From contig NZ_CP114978.1 of the NCBI RefSeq assembly GCF_027498035.1, positions 1,364,001-1,428,000 of the forward strand: 64,000 bases of DNA. The letters are read 5' to 3'. A program made the position numbers and the translations under genes. The stretch's first letter is position 1. Each line of letters begins with the position of its first letter. Shown one piece after another: positions 36,460 to 44,408 of this stretch. The notes under the pieces are model-generated. The model was not told where the DNA came from. It made no database searches and saw nothing but the letters and a program-made list of their open reading frames with translations. Source of the stretch: Pseudoxanthomonas sp. Its GTDB lineage: Bacteria; Pseudomonadota; Gammaproteobacteria; Xanthomonadales; Xanthomonadaceae.

Positions 36460-37233
36460 TTACTTGGTCGTGTAGCCGCCGTTGACCAGGATGGTCTGGC
36501 CAGTCATCCACCAGCCATCGGACACCAGGAAGCGGATCCACGGCACGATGTCGGCGATGTCGGTCAGGCCGGTCTTGGAGAACGGCGAAAGCGCCGCGGC
36601 GGTCTTGTGGTAGGCCACGGCTTCGGCCCCTTCGGCCGGATAGAAGAACGGCGTGTCCATCGGGCCCGGGCCGATGGCGGTGACCGAAATACCGCGCTCG
36701 CCGAATTCCCTGGACGCCGCGCGCGTGTAGTGTTCCACCGGCGCCTTGGTGCCGGCGTAACTGGCATAGAACGGGGTATAGGCGCCCAGCAGCGAAGTCA
36801 CCAGCGTGCACACCTTGCCGTTGTCGGCCAGCTGGCGGCCGGCCTCCTTCAGGAAGAAGAACGCGGACTTGGAATTGACCGCGCTCATGTCGTCGAACTC
36901 GGCCTCGCTGATGTCCACCATCGGCTTCTTCAGGACCTTGCCCACCGTGTTGACCGCGATGTCGATCCGGCCCAGCGCGGCCTTGGCATCGGCGAAGAGT
37001 TTTTCCACCGCATCGGCTGCGGTCAGGTTGGCCTGGAAGGCATGGGCCTGCGCACCGACCGCCTGGATGGCCGCCACCGTCGCCTCTGCGGCGGCCCGCG
37101 AGGCATCGCTGTTGTAGTGGATGGCGATGGCAGCGGCGCCCTGTGCGGCCAGGTCCCGGGCCAGCAGGCCACCCAGGTTCTTGGCGCCACCGGCGATGAG
37201 GACGGTCTTGCCGCGGATGCTGTGATCGGTCAT
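36460..37233 (-). CDS. Short-chain dehydrogenase/reductase (SDR)
   Basis: The 257-residue product has the nucleotide motif VLIAGGAKNLGG near residue 12, VNTVGKV near 94 (NNAG position, variant), Ser in LVTSLLGAY and catalytic Tyr/Lys in SYAGTKAPVEHY near 160, then the WMTGQTILVNGGY C-terminus. It is a classical SDR; the substrate is unknown. It lies 45 bases upstream of the Rrf2 gene on the same strand and diverges from a LysR gene across 128 bases, an arrangement typical of LysR-regulated oxidoreductases. Confidence 0.9.
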   Translation of the reverse strand: MTDHSIRGKTVLIAGGAKNLGGLLARDLAAQGAAAIAIHYNSDASRAAAEATVAAIQAVGAQAHAFQANLTAADAVEKLFADAKAALGRIDIAVNTVGKVLKKPMVDISEAEFDDMSAVNSKSAFFFLKEAGRQLADNGKVCTLVTSLLGAYTPFYASYAGTKAPVEHYTRAASREFGERGISVTAIGPGPMDTPFFYPAEGAEAVAYHKTAAALSPFSKTGLTDIADIVPWIRFLVSDGWWMTGQTILVNGGYTTK

Positions 37234-37361
37234 GGCAGGTCTTCCCGTATGGATGGAGGCGCGGCCACACGACGCGGCTGCGCGGGTAACCGCTACCGTA
37301 CCCGCTGGAAATCCCGGATAAAGACGGGGATGCTGACTTCACCTGTCGGGAAGATCGAACA

Positions 37362-38297
37362 ATGGCGCTGGACCGCATTGAACTGTTCCGCATCTTCGTG
37401 CGCGTGGTGGACTGCGCCGGCTTCAGCCGTGCCGCCGATCAGCTGGACCTGCCCCGCTCCACCGTGTCCGAGGCCGTGCGCAGCCTGGAACAGCGCCTGG
37501 GCGCGCGCCTGCTCCATCGCACCACCCGGCGGGTGACGCCTACCCAAGACGGATTGGCCCTGTACGAACGCTGCCAGCTGCAGATCGCCGACATGGACGA
37601 GACCGAGCAGCTGTTCCGGCAGGCGCCGCAGGCGCTGGCCGGGCGCCTGAAGGTGGACCTGCCCAGCCGCATCGGCCGGTTGATCGTGGCGCCCGCACTG
37701 CCGGATTTCCTGCGCCAATACCCGCAGATCGACGTGGAACTGGGCATGGGCGACCGTGCGGTGAACCTGGTCGAGGACGCCGTGGACTGCGTGCTGCGAG
37801 TCGGCCCGCTGGAAGACTCGCAACTGGTGGCGCGTCCGGTCGGCCCGCTGCCGCTGCTCAATGTCGCCAGCGCCGACTACCTGCGCCGCCACGGCACGCC
37901 CTCCAACACCACCGACCTGGACGCACACTGGGCCGTGCTCTACGCCTCGCCCACCAGCGGCCGGGTCGAACCCTGGGAATGGCGCGAAAACGGCGAACTG
38001 CTGGCCCGGCGCATGCGCGGGCGGATCACCGTCAACAGCGCTGAGGCTTCCATCGCCTGCTGCCTGGCCGGCCTTGGCCTGATCCAGATTCCCGCCTACG
38101 ACGTACGCGACGAACTGGCCGCAGGCCGGCTGGTGGAGGTGCTGCCCGACCATCGCGCCGACCCGTTGCCGATGACCCTGCTTTACCCGCATCGCCGGCA
38201 TCTGTCGCAGCGGCTGCAGGTATTCCTCGACTGGCTGCATGCGGTACTGCAGCGCGAAGTGCTGGCACCCGGCCCGCCGTCGCCAGCCAACACCTAG
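37362..38297 (+). CDS. LysR-family transcriptional regulator (divergent from the SDR)
   Basis: The 311-residue product has an N-terminal winged HTH (FSRAADQLDLPRSTVSEAVRSLEQRLG) and a periplasmic-binding-protein-like effector domain (LKVDLPSRIGRLIVAPALPDFL). The MALDRIELFRIFVRVVD start is typical of the CrgA-type subgroup that often represses a divergent oxidoreductase. The divergent SDR at 36460-37233 is the probable target. Confidence 0.9.
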   Translation: MALDRIELFRIFVRVVDCAGFSRAADQLDLPRSTVSEAVRSLEQRLGARLLHRTTRRVTPTQDGLALYERCQLQIADMDETEQLFRQAPQALAGRLKVDLPSRIGRLIVAPALPDFLRQYPQIDVELGMGDRAVNLVEDAVDCVLRVGPLEDSQLVARPVGPLPLLNVASADYLRRHGTPSNTTDLDAHWAVLYASPTSGRVEPWEWRENGELLARRMRGRITVNSAEASIACCLAGLGLIQIPAYDVRDELAAGRLVEVLPDHRADPLPMTLLYPHRRHLSQRLQVFLDWLHAVLQREVLAPGPPSPANT

Positions 38298-38530
38298 AAC
38301 ACGCGCAAAGGCGCCCCCGTGGTGCCTTCCGGTGCAGGCCGGGCCAGCGCCTTCGGTCCACTGAAAACTGCGGTGCAGGATCACCCGCCCGCTGCCGTCG
38401 AGCTCTCCGGCATGCCCATGCCAGGCGCATTACTGCGACAGGCCACTGTCAGGTAGAACGCGCCTGGCGGCGCTGTGCCATGGCAGACCAGGCAACGGCC
38501 TGGTCCATCCATCCAGCGAAACCGAAGCCC

Positions 38531-39430
38531 CTATGACGCGGCCTCCGCGGCCTGCTTTGCCTCGCCCAGGATCCACTGTGCAAACGCCCGTATGGGCTCC
38601 CCGCTCAATCCGATCGGTTCTGGCAGGACCAGACAGAAGGTCTTGGAGATGGTTTTCCCCTCCGGCCAAGGCGCGACCAACCGGCCTTGGGCGAGCTCTT
38701 CTTCAACGTACAGGCGTGGCACCAGGGCAACACCGAGGCCGGCCAATGCGGCTTCGATCAACATGGCGTGGAGATCGTAGCGGGCACCGGTTGCGGGATT
38801 GCCCAGGGGGATCCCGGTTTCCGTGGAATAGCGCAGCCAGGCGTCCGGGTTCTGACGACGATGCAGGCGCGGCAGCGTGTCCAGCAGCACCTCCTTATCG
38901 CCCTCCAGCAGCGCTGGATGGCACACCGGAACCAGCACTTCATGCAACAGCCGATGCGTCCGCATCCCGGCCCAGGCCGGATGCTCGAAATGGACCGCAG
39001 CGTCGAAGCCGCTTCCAGCCAGGACAAACGGATCGGTGCGCTCGGCAAGGTGCACGGTGATGTTCGGGTATGCCTGGCGGAACCGCGACAGGCGCGGAAT
39101 GAGCCATCGCATCGCGAATGTCGGGACGGTTGCAATGTCCAGGCTTGCACCGTCGCTCGGCTGCCCCATCAGGTACTGGCTGTCGCGGTCCAGCCGGTCG
39201 AGCAATTCGCGGACCTGAAGCGCGTAGCGCTCCCCATTGGGAAGGAGCCTGACGCGGTTGCCGACCCGCTCGAACAGCGTGGCCCCAAGGAAGGCTTCCA
39301 GCCGGCCGATCTGGCGACTGATCGCGCCCTCGGTCAGCGCCAGCTCGGCCGCAGCGCGGGCGAAACTGCCGTGGCGGGCCGCAGCCTCGAAGGCCGTCAA
39401 TGCGGCGCTACTGGGGATCTTGCGGCGCAT
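38531..39430 (-). CDS. LysR-family regulator (GcvA-like) divergent from a three-gene operon
   Basis: The 299-residue product starts MRRKIPSSAALTAFEAAARHG and continues with the HTH FARAAAELALTEGAISRQIGRLE, a pattern typical of GcvA/AmpR-like LysR proteins, followed by an effector domain (LDIATVPTFAMRWLIPRLSRF). It diverges from the operon beginning at 39592 across 161 bases, so it is the likely local regulator. The 38298-38530 gap downstream holds no recognisable gene. Confidence 0.9.
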   Translation of the reverse strand: MRRKIPSSAALTAFEAAARHGSFARAAAELALTEGAISRQIGRLEAFLGATLFERVGNRVRLLPNGERYALQVRELLDRLDRDSQYLMGQPSDGASLDIATVPTFAMRWLIPRLSRFRQAYPNITVHLAERTDPFVLAGSGFDAAVHFEHPAWAGMRTHRLLHEVLVPVCHPALLEGDKEVLLDTLPRLHRRQNPDAWLRYSTETGIPLGNPATGARYDLHAMLIEAALAGLGVALVPRLYVEEELAQGRLVAPWPEGKTISKTFCLVLPEPIGLSGEPIRAFAQWILGEAKQAAEAAS

Positions 39431-39591
39431 GGGGACTCCTGACGCTTGGCGGGGCACTCCATCTTGCCTTGATATTTGCTCAATGAAGCATGCCAAAGAA
39501 TCGATTTGTTGGCGAAGATCATGGAAATACCATGATCGAACATCAACAAAGACCTGGGGGCGCATGCGCGCCTCCAGCCAGGAGCGACCTG

Positions 39592-40137
39592 ATGATCTAC
39601 ACCGTCGAATGCAGCTTCACCGACCCTGCCAGCGAAGCGGAATGGAACGATTTCTACAGCCTGGACAAGCTGCCAGCGCTCATTTCAGTGAGCGGATTCC
39701 ACACCTCGCAGCGCTTCAGGGCAGTGAGTCCCGGCTGTCCCGTCTACCTTGCCATCCACTCCATCGACGGCCTCGATGTTCTGCAGGGCGATGAGTACCG
39801 CCAGAAAGGCGGTGGCAATTTCGCCCGGTGGCAACAGCACATCACCGACTGGCACCGGAATCTCTACGACGGACTTGAACGCGCGCCAGCCATCGGCGCC
39901 CATGAACACCTGCTGGTGAGCGCAACCGGGCCCGAGCCACTGATCGGGCTGGGCCTCGCCCCCTGCCAGATGCACGCCGTTGCCCTGGAGAAGTCACCCG
40001 AACATCGCTGGCTGGCCAGGCTGGATCGTCCCGCACACGCGATCCCCCAACACCTGCCGGAAGGCGTCCATCTCTACGCCGCGATGACCGAGCAGCTGAC
40101 CAGCCGCCGCGATCCAGGCCAGCGCACAGATGCCTAA
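39592..40137 (+). CDS. Unknown protein, possibly ferredoxin-fold (Dabb/EthD-like)
   Basis: The 181-residue product begins MIYTVECSFTDPASEAEWND and contains alternating strand/helix patterns (DKLPALISVSGFHTSQRF, VYLAIHSIDGLDVL) like dimeric alpha-beta-barrel (Dabb/EthD) proteins, which degrade or bind small aromatic or polyketide compounds. I cannot assign a family firmly. GGAG lies ten bases before the ATG at 39592; the longer frame from 39490 lacks such a signal. It overlaps the next gene by eight bases and is first in the operon divergent from LysR. Confidence 0.72.
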   Translation: MIYTVECSFTDPASEAEWNDFYSLDKLPALISVSGFHTSQRFRAVSPGCPVYLAIHSIDGLDVLQGDEYRQKGGGNFARWQQHITDWHRNLYDGLERAPAIGAHEHLLVSATGPEPLIGLGLAPCQMHAVALEKSPEHRWLARLDRPAHAIPQHLPEGVHLYAAMTEQLTSRRDPGQRTDA

Positions 40138-40456
40138 TGTCACCTTCTTCATCCAGGTGGAGAACATGCCGCCGTCAAACGTCCTGGCGGAACTCACCGC
40201 GCACTGCACCCGGCTGTGTACGGGAATCCTCAACGCTGCGCTGGAAAACGTGCACATCATCCATGTCGCCGCTCACCAGGGGCGCGGGCATCCGATCTTC
40301 GCGGAAATCAAGTACCGCCTCGATCCGCTCCGGACCCGGCAGGTCATGGAGGACTTCATGGAAAAGCTGGATGAAGCCATCCACCGCGAGACAGGCCTGA
40401 CCGCGCGCATCCGCTGTTTTGGCTATGCGCCGCCAAGCATTCACGCACGCAACTGA
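40130..40456 (+). CDS. Small tautomerase-like protein (Pro-2)
   Basis: The 108-residue product starts Met-Pro (MPNVTFFIQVENMPPSNV), as in the tautomerase superfamily where Pro after processing is the catalytic base, and shows a beta-alpha-beta layout (IFAEIKYRLDPLRTRQVMEDFMEKLDEAI). It may be an isomerase of the CHMI or oxalocrotonate type, but similarity is only at motif level. It overlaps its neighbours at both ends (8 bases upstream, 1 base downstream), implying coupled expression with the MBL-fold gene. Confidence 0.7.
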   Translation: MPNVTFFIQVENMPPSNVLAELTAHCTRLCTGILNAALENVHIIHVAAHQGRGHPIFAEIKYRLDPLRTRQVMEDFMEKLDEAIHRETGLTARIRCFGYAPPSIHARN

Positions 40457-41313
40457 TGACCAGGAACCCTGCGATGGACGGTCCAACATTCCCGAGCCAG
40501 CAGATCGGGGAATTCTCGATCATGGCCCTCAGTGACGGCTATCTTTCCGCCAACCTGGCGCTACTTTCCAATATCGATCCAGATGATGCCGCCGGGCTGC
40601 AGAAGGCCGCAGGCCTGCGCGACCCTTCTTCGATCCACATCAATTGCTACCTGGTCCGTGGCCGCGGCCGGACGATCCTGATCGATGCCGGCGCCGGGGG
40701 ATTCAAGCAATGGGGTGGCGAATTGAAGGCGAATCTCGCACTGGCTGGCGTACAGCCCTCCGAGATCGACACGATCCTGCTGACCCATGCGCATCCCGAT
40801 CATGTCGGGGGACTGCTCAGCGCGTCTGGAGACATCGCCTTTCCCGAAGCCGAGCTGGTCGTGCACCAGCGCGAGCTTGCCTTCTGGGAGGACGACGGCA
40901 ATCTCAGCCGGGCAAGTGAGCGCGCCCGCGGAAATTTCCTGTTTGCCCGGAAGGTGTTCGATGGGTATCGGGAGAGGATGCGCACGTTCACCGATGGCGC
41001 GTTGCTCCCCGGCATCAGCGCCATTCCGCTTCCAGGGCATACGGCGGGGCATGCTGGCTATCGCCTCGAATCCGGCGATCGCAGCCTGCTTGTCTGGGGC
41101 GATATCGTGCATTTCCCCCAAATCCAGATTGCGCGCCCCGACGTCTCCATCGCATTCGACCAGGACCCGCTTCTCTCCGCCGCCACGCGCGCAAGGCTCC
41201 TGGATATCGTCAGCTCGGACGACCTTCTGATCGCGGGGATGCATCTTGGCGAACTCGGGTTCGCACACATCAAGCGGACAGGCCGGAGCTACGAGATTTC
41301 CTACGAGCACTGA
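40456..41313 (+). CDS. MBL-fold metallohydrolase
   Basis: The 285-residue metallo-beta-lactamase-fold protein has the metal motif LLTHAHPDHVGGLL (HxHxDH near residue 115), a further ligand His in LPGHTAGHAGYRL near 198, an Asp in VWGDIVHFPQ and a late His in AGMHLGELG. This pattern is shared with lactonases such as N-acyl-homoserine lactone hydrolases and other ester/thioester hydrolases. No signal peptide. It is the last gene of the three-gene operon. Confidence 0.88.
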   Translation: MTRNPAMDGPTFPSQQIGEFSIMALSDGYLSANLALLSNIDPDDAAGLQKAAGLRDPSSIHINCYLVRGRGRTILIDAGAGGFKQWGGELKANLALAGVQPSEIDTILLTHAHPDHVGGLLSASGDIAFPEAELVVHQRELAFWEDDGNLSRASERARGNFLFARKVFDGYRERMRTFTDGALLPGISAIPLPGHTAGHAGYRLESGDRSLLVWGDIVHFPQIQIARPDVSIAFDQDPLLSAATRARLLDIVSSDDLLIAGMHLGELGFAHIKRTGRSYEISYEH

Positions 41314-41490
41314 CGACCAATCCGGCCGACCGGTTCAGGCCCACTTCCACGCTGAGTCGCAGGCAAGGCCGTGGGGGCAAGCTCCGCGCCACAAGGGCCG
41401 CGTGGAGCTGGCCGAGGGCGCGTAAAGTACGCAGGCGCGCCACACCGGTGGTGTTGCCAGGCCGATCAAACCGACAAATACGAGGGCGTC

Positions 41491-41589
41491 ATGAGCAAGG
41501 GTATGGACCAGAAGAAGAACACCAAGAAAGAGCCGACCAAGACGTTGAAGGAAAAGCGCGCGGCCAAGGCGGAAAAGAAGAACAAGTGA
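41491..41589 (+). CDS. Very small lysine-rich protein (32 residues)
   Basis: A 33-codon ORF starts at ATG 41491, with GAGGG eight bases upstream, and encodes MSKGMDQKKNTKKEPTKTLK plus a Lys/Ala tail, about 40 percent lysine. It lies between a convincing upstream gap and two hairpins, the second a strong terminator, so it looks like a real small transcription unit. The charge suggests RNA, ribosome or nucleoid binding; no family is recognised. An extended frame to 41371 has no start signal. Confidence 0.65.
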   Translation: MSKGMDQKKNTKKEPTKTLKEKRAAKAEKKNK

Positions 41590-41633
41590 CCTGAGCCGGT
41601 CGGCAAGCACGACCGGCCTGTCGGAAGGCCAAG

Positions 41634-41672
41634 GCGGCGCCTGGTGATGAAACCCAGGCGCCGCTTCTTTTT
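41634..41672 (+). terminator. Rho-independent terminator after the small Lys-rich gene
   Basis: An 11-bp stem GCGGCGCCTGG / CCAGGCGCCGC (41634-41664) is followed by TTCTTTTT. A second hairpin (GCCGGTCG / CGACCGGC, 41595-41617) lies just before it, giving two stems in the 3' untranslated region. Confidence 0.85.
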
Positions 41673-41735
41673 GCCAGCCTTCGGCGCCGCTGCTTTTGGC
41701 GAGAAGCTTCGAGAGGCCACACAGCTTGCGGGGGA

Positions 41736-41797
41736 GCGGCCCGTGGCCGCGAGAGGCTTTCCCGACAAGGCCTCTCGCGGCCATGGGCCGCCCCTAC
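41736..41797. repeat. Large 22-bp-arm inverted repeat ending in CTAC
   Basis: The left arm 41736-41757 and right arm 41770-41791 pair over 22 bases with one G-T mismatch around a 12-base loop. CTAC (41794-41797) follows, so on the minus strand the element begins GTAG. It is longer and of different sequence from the other GTAG repeats here. It lies in the 364-base noncoding stretch 41590-41953 between terminators of converging genes; no gene is supported in that stretch. Confidence 0.7.
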
Positions 41798-41857
41798 GAG
41801 AGGTCATGCGCTCCCGCGCGATCCAGCACACCCTCACTCAACGCCAACAGAGCCAAC

Positions 41858-41892
41858 AAAAAAGCCCGAACATGGCGGCGCCAGTTCGGGCT
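41858..41892 (-). terminator. Rho-independent terminator of the DUF2628 gene
   Basis: Read on the minus strand, AGCCCGAAC / GTTCGGGCT forms a 9-bp stem with a 12-base loop and is followed by six T (plus-strand A run 41858-41863). It lies 62 bases after the DUF2628 stop. Confidence 0.82.
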
Positions 41893-41953
41893 TCGGTAAA
41901 ACGTTACTGCATCTGGGCGGCCACTGGCTGCAGGGTTCAGCGCTTGCGCGCGA

Positions 41954-42361
41954 TCACCACCAGCGCATGCCTTCGTACGGATTCCAGCTGGTGCTGCGCT
42001 TGACGCGATCCAGGTAGAACGCGTAATTGGCCGCCATGGCCGTCAGCACCGAGAACGCGGTGCCCAGTCCGCGGACCAGCACGTCGGGCAGCAGGAAAGC
42101 GCAGACGATCAGCAGCACCCACAGGCCGACCAGCGCCAGCGCCTTGCGCCACAGCCCAAGGATGAAGAAATAGATCCAGCCGAAGAAGAACGCGTAGAAG
42201 TTCATGTTGACCTTGAGCTTCTCGCCGAACTTCAGCGCCTTGAGTGCCGTCTTGAAGCGCGGGTCCTGCGGACCGCCGTGCTCGTCGAAGAAGTTGAAGC
42301 GGAACTGCCACTTGGGGCTGTAGGAGGTTCGGGTATCGGGGGTTTCCATATCCGGAATCAT
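41954..42361 (-). CDS. DUF2628 domain-containing membrane protein
   Basis: The 135-residue product has a polar N-terminus (residues 1-55, WQFRFNFFDEHGGPQDPRF) followed by three hydrophobic helices (about 55-75, 76-95, 100-118) with the aromatic NFYAFFFGWIYFFILGLWRK block characteristic of DUF2628. Function unknown. ATG 42361 is used; ATG at 42349 is a close alternative. A TATCAT hexamer about 25 bases upstream may be its -10. Confidence 0.8.
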   Translation of the reverse strand: MIPDMETPDTRTSYSPKWQFRFNFFDEHGGPQDPRFKTALKALKFGEKLKVNMNFYAFFFGWIYFFILGLWRKALALVGLWVLLIVCAFLLPDVLVRGLGTAFSVLTAMAANYAFYLDRVKRSTSWNPYEGMRWW

Positions 42362-42385
42362 TACTCACTTGTTGAAAACGGTTAC

Positions 42386-42391
42386 ATGATA
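42386..42391 (-). promoter_or_regulatory. Putative -10 element of the DUF2628 gene
   Basis: TATCAT on the minus strand lies within an AT-rich patch (42370-42395), unusual for this GC-rich segment, just before the gene. No clear -35. Confidence 0.35.
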
Positions 42392-42602
42392 ATTGGTGAC
42401 GATGCTGATTGGCACGCGCTTTCGCCCCGGGGCCAAGTGTTGCCGATGCAGTACATCGGCCTGCCCCGGCGACGCGGGAACATCCGGGGCATGCCGGCAG
42501 CGACGTCTGGCGTGCCCGCGCACAACAGCGAAGGCACCTGCTTTTTCGGGCGCGGACGCGCGTGGCACATGCGCCGTGCCACGCACGCCATGCATTGCGG
42601 TG

Positions 42603-43595
42603 TCAGCAGCGCTGGCTGTTCAGTTGCGCAACCAGATCGTTGTAATTCCGGCGGAAGTGGCTGGCGTCGTTGACGACCGGGCTCATCATCTTGCTGATCG
42701 GGTCGTTGAGGTCGTAGCGCTTGTAAGCGCCATCGGCCGCATGCTTGAGCGCATCACGGGCATTGCCCAGCATCAGGTTGGCCTGCCTGGTCACCGATCG
42801 GCAACCGGCCGGGATGGTTTCGCGCACCTTCTTGTCCCAGGCTTCGGACATCTCGCCGACCTTGTCCAGCGAGGTCTTGAACGTGTCGGCGGTCTCGGCC
42901 GAGCCCAAGGACTCGAAGAACGCATCGCCGGCGTCCATCGACTGATGTGAATACAGGATCATGCCGGCACGGTAGTAGGCCTGGCTGCCTTGTTCGGCCT
43001 GCTCGAAGGCATCGCGGATGTTCTTCTCGTCCCGGGCGGCAATGCCGGCCATGAACGCGCCCTCGGCCCTGGCCACCGCGGTCAGTGCAGCCACGTACGC
43101 GGGATCCTGCGCGCGCGCCTTGGCGCCGTCATCGGCCAGGTAACCCTTGGAATCGGCGTAGCTTTCCAACTCGCGGTTGAGCGGCACCAGCGCATCCAGT
43201 GCATCGGCGAACTGCTTGGCGGCGGGGTCCAGGTCGTCCATCGCCGGCGCCATGGCCAGGCCCTGCTTCAGCTCCTTGTCCAAGCGTTCGATCAGCATGG
43301 TCATGGGGACCGAATACATGTCCAGCTTGCCGCCGCCCTTGAGCCTGTCGCCGTACAGACGCAGGTGTTCACGCAGCTCTTGCGAAAAGGACGTATCGAT
43401 CTGGTTGGCTGCGTCGACATAGGTGTTGTACTTGGCGATCTGTTGCTGTTCGGCCGAGGTCTGCGACGAGGTGCCGGAAGCCGACGTCGCAGCACCGGGC
43501 TTGCCGCCGCAGGCGACCAGCCCGGTGCACAGCGATGCGGTGATGGACAGGGCCAGGATCGACCGGAACGACATCCGGGATGACTTGGTGTTCAA
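42603..43595 (-). CDS. DUF3829 (YiiG-like) lipoprotein
   Basis: The 330-residue product has a signal peptide ending in a lipobox (GLVAC, Cys near residue 29), a Ser/Thr/Gly-rich linker, and a mostly helical domain typical of DUF3829/YiiG (IAKYNTYVDAANQID early, RYDLNDPISKMMSPVVNDASHF late). Gly after the Cys favours outer-membrane sorting. Function unknown. It is divergent from a 56-residue gene across 262 bases in which I find no other gene. Confidence 0.82.
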   Translation of the reverse strand: MNTKSSRMSFRSILALSITASLCTGLVACGGKPGAATSASGTSSQTSAEQQQIAKYNTYVDAANQIDTSFSQELREHLRLYGDRLKGGGKLDMYSVPMTMLIERLDKELKQGLAMAPAMDDLDPAAKQFADALDALVPLNRELESYADSKGYLADDGAKARAQDPAYVAALTAVARAEGAFMAGIAARDEKNIRDAFEQAEQGSQAYYRAGMILYSHQSMDAGDAFFESLGSAETADTFKTSLDKVGEMSEAWDKKVRETIPAGCRSVTRQANLMLGNARDALKHAADGAYKRYDLNDPISKMMSPVVNDASHFRRNYNDLVAQLNSQRC

Positions 43596-43857
43596 GCGTG
43601 GAAACTCCTTGGGGGGAAGGCAGGCATGCCCGCAAGGCGGCGCAGTGAATGCGGCCGCGCGTGGCGAAGGGGGGATCTTTCGCAGCTGCGCCTGGGCGCT
43701 GCGATGGCCGGGACAGCGGCCCCGACCGCTTCATTTTAGTGCGGACCGGAGCCCCACGGCCAACCGACCCGAGCTTGCGCCCGGCCGGAAGTACCGCCTG
43801 TTCACACCCGTGCCGCGCCAACGTTGTATAGATGCAGTGCACCCGCAAGAGACGCTT

Positions 43858-44028
43858 ATGACGACACTGCGCAGCACCAAGGCCATGCCACCCGACACCC
43901 TGTTCAAGCGGCCCCGCGAAGACAAGCGCGCCGCCCACGAAGTGCTTCAGGACAAGCTGGATGCGTTCGAACGCGCCGGCGGACAGATCGAGAAACTCGG
44001 CACCACGCTTCCACCCAAGAGCGGCTGA
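43858..44028 (+). CDS. Small hypothetical protein (56 residues)
   Basis: A 57-codon ORF starts at ATG 43858 with purine-rich AAGAGA upstream. The product is hydrophilic and mainly helical (PREDKRAAHEVLQDKLDAFE), with no signal peptide or cysteine. A hairpin after the stop supports a real transcript. No family recognised; an extended in-frame run to 43423 is the antisense of the lipoprotein gene and is rejected. Confidence 0.6.
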   Translation: MTTLRSTKAMPPDTLFKRPREDKRAAHEVLQDKLDAFERAGGQIEKLGTTLPPKSG

Positions 44029-44051
44029 GTCCCCCTTACGCAATGACGCCG

Positions 44052-44078
44052 GGCCAGCCTGCAAGGGCTGGCCTTGCT
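44052..44078 (+). terminator. Hairpin after the 56-residue gene
   Basis: An 8-bp stem GGCCAGCC / GGCTGGCC with a 6-base loop lies 23 bases after the stop, followed by TTGCT, a weak U tract. The remaining noncoding stretch to 44345 shows no gene. Confidence 0.45.
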
Positions 44079-44345
44079 GCAAGCGCGCCGTTCCGGCTGC
44101 CGGTCACTGCGATGTCGGCCACAGGTACGCCTGGATGACGGCCCGCCTGCCGGCGATGACGCGGGCCAACCCCGGCGCGATGGCGTCATCTCCAACGCCC
44201 GGCGTGATGCGCAGCCGAGCAGTCACCAATACTGGCCACCAAAGGCTGACGACGACACAAAGCGGCCCTGCCGCTGCCATACGGGTTGAACATTGATCCT
44301 GTACCGCCGGCCAACGCACCGCGCGCGTCACCCGCGGGGACGGAC

Positions 44346-44351
44346 TAGAAT
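44346..44351 (+). promoter_or_regulatory. Putative -10 element of the 44409 gene
   Basis: TAGAAT stands out in a GC-rich stretch 58 bases before the ATG at 44409. No -35 recognised. Confidence 0.3.
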
Positions 44352-44408
44352 CCGCGCCCCACCTTGCGGGCGTTTTCGATTCGCCTGCGCCCGTCCTTTC
44401 GGAATTTC

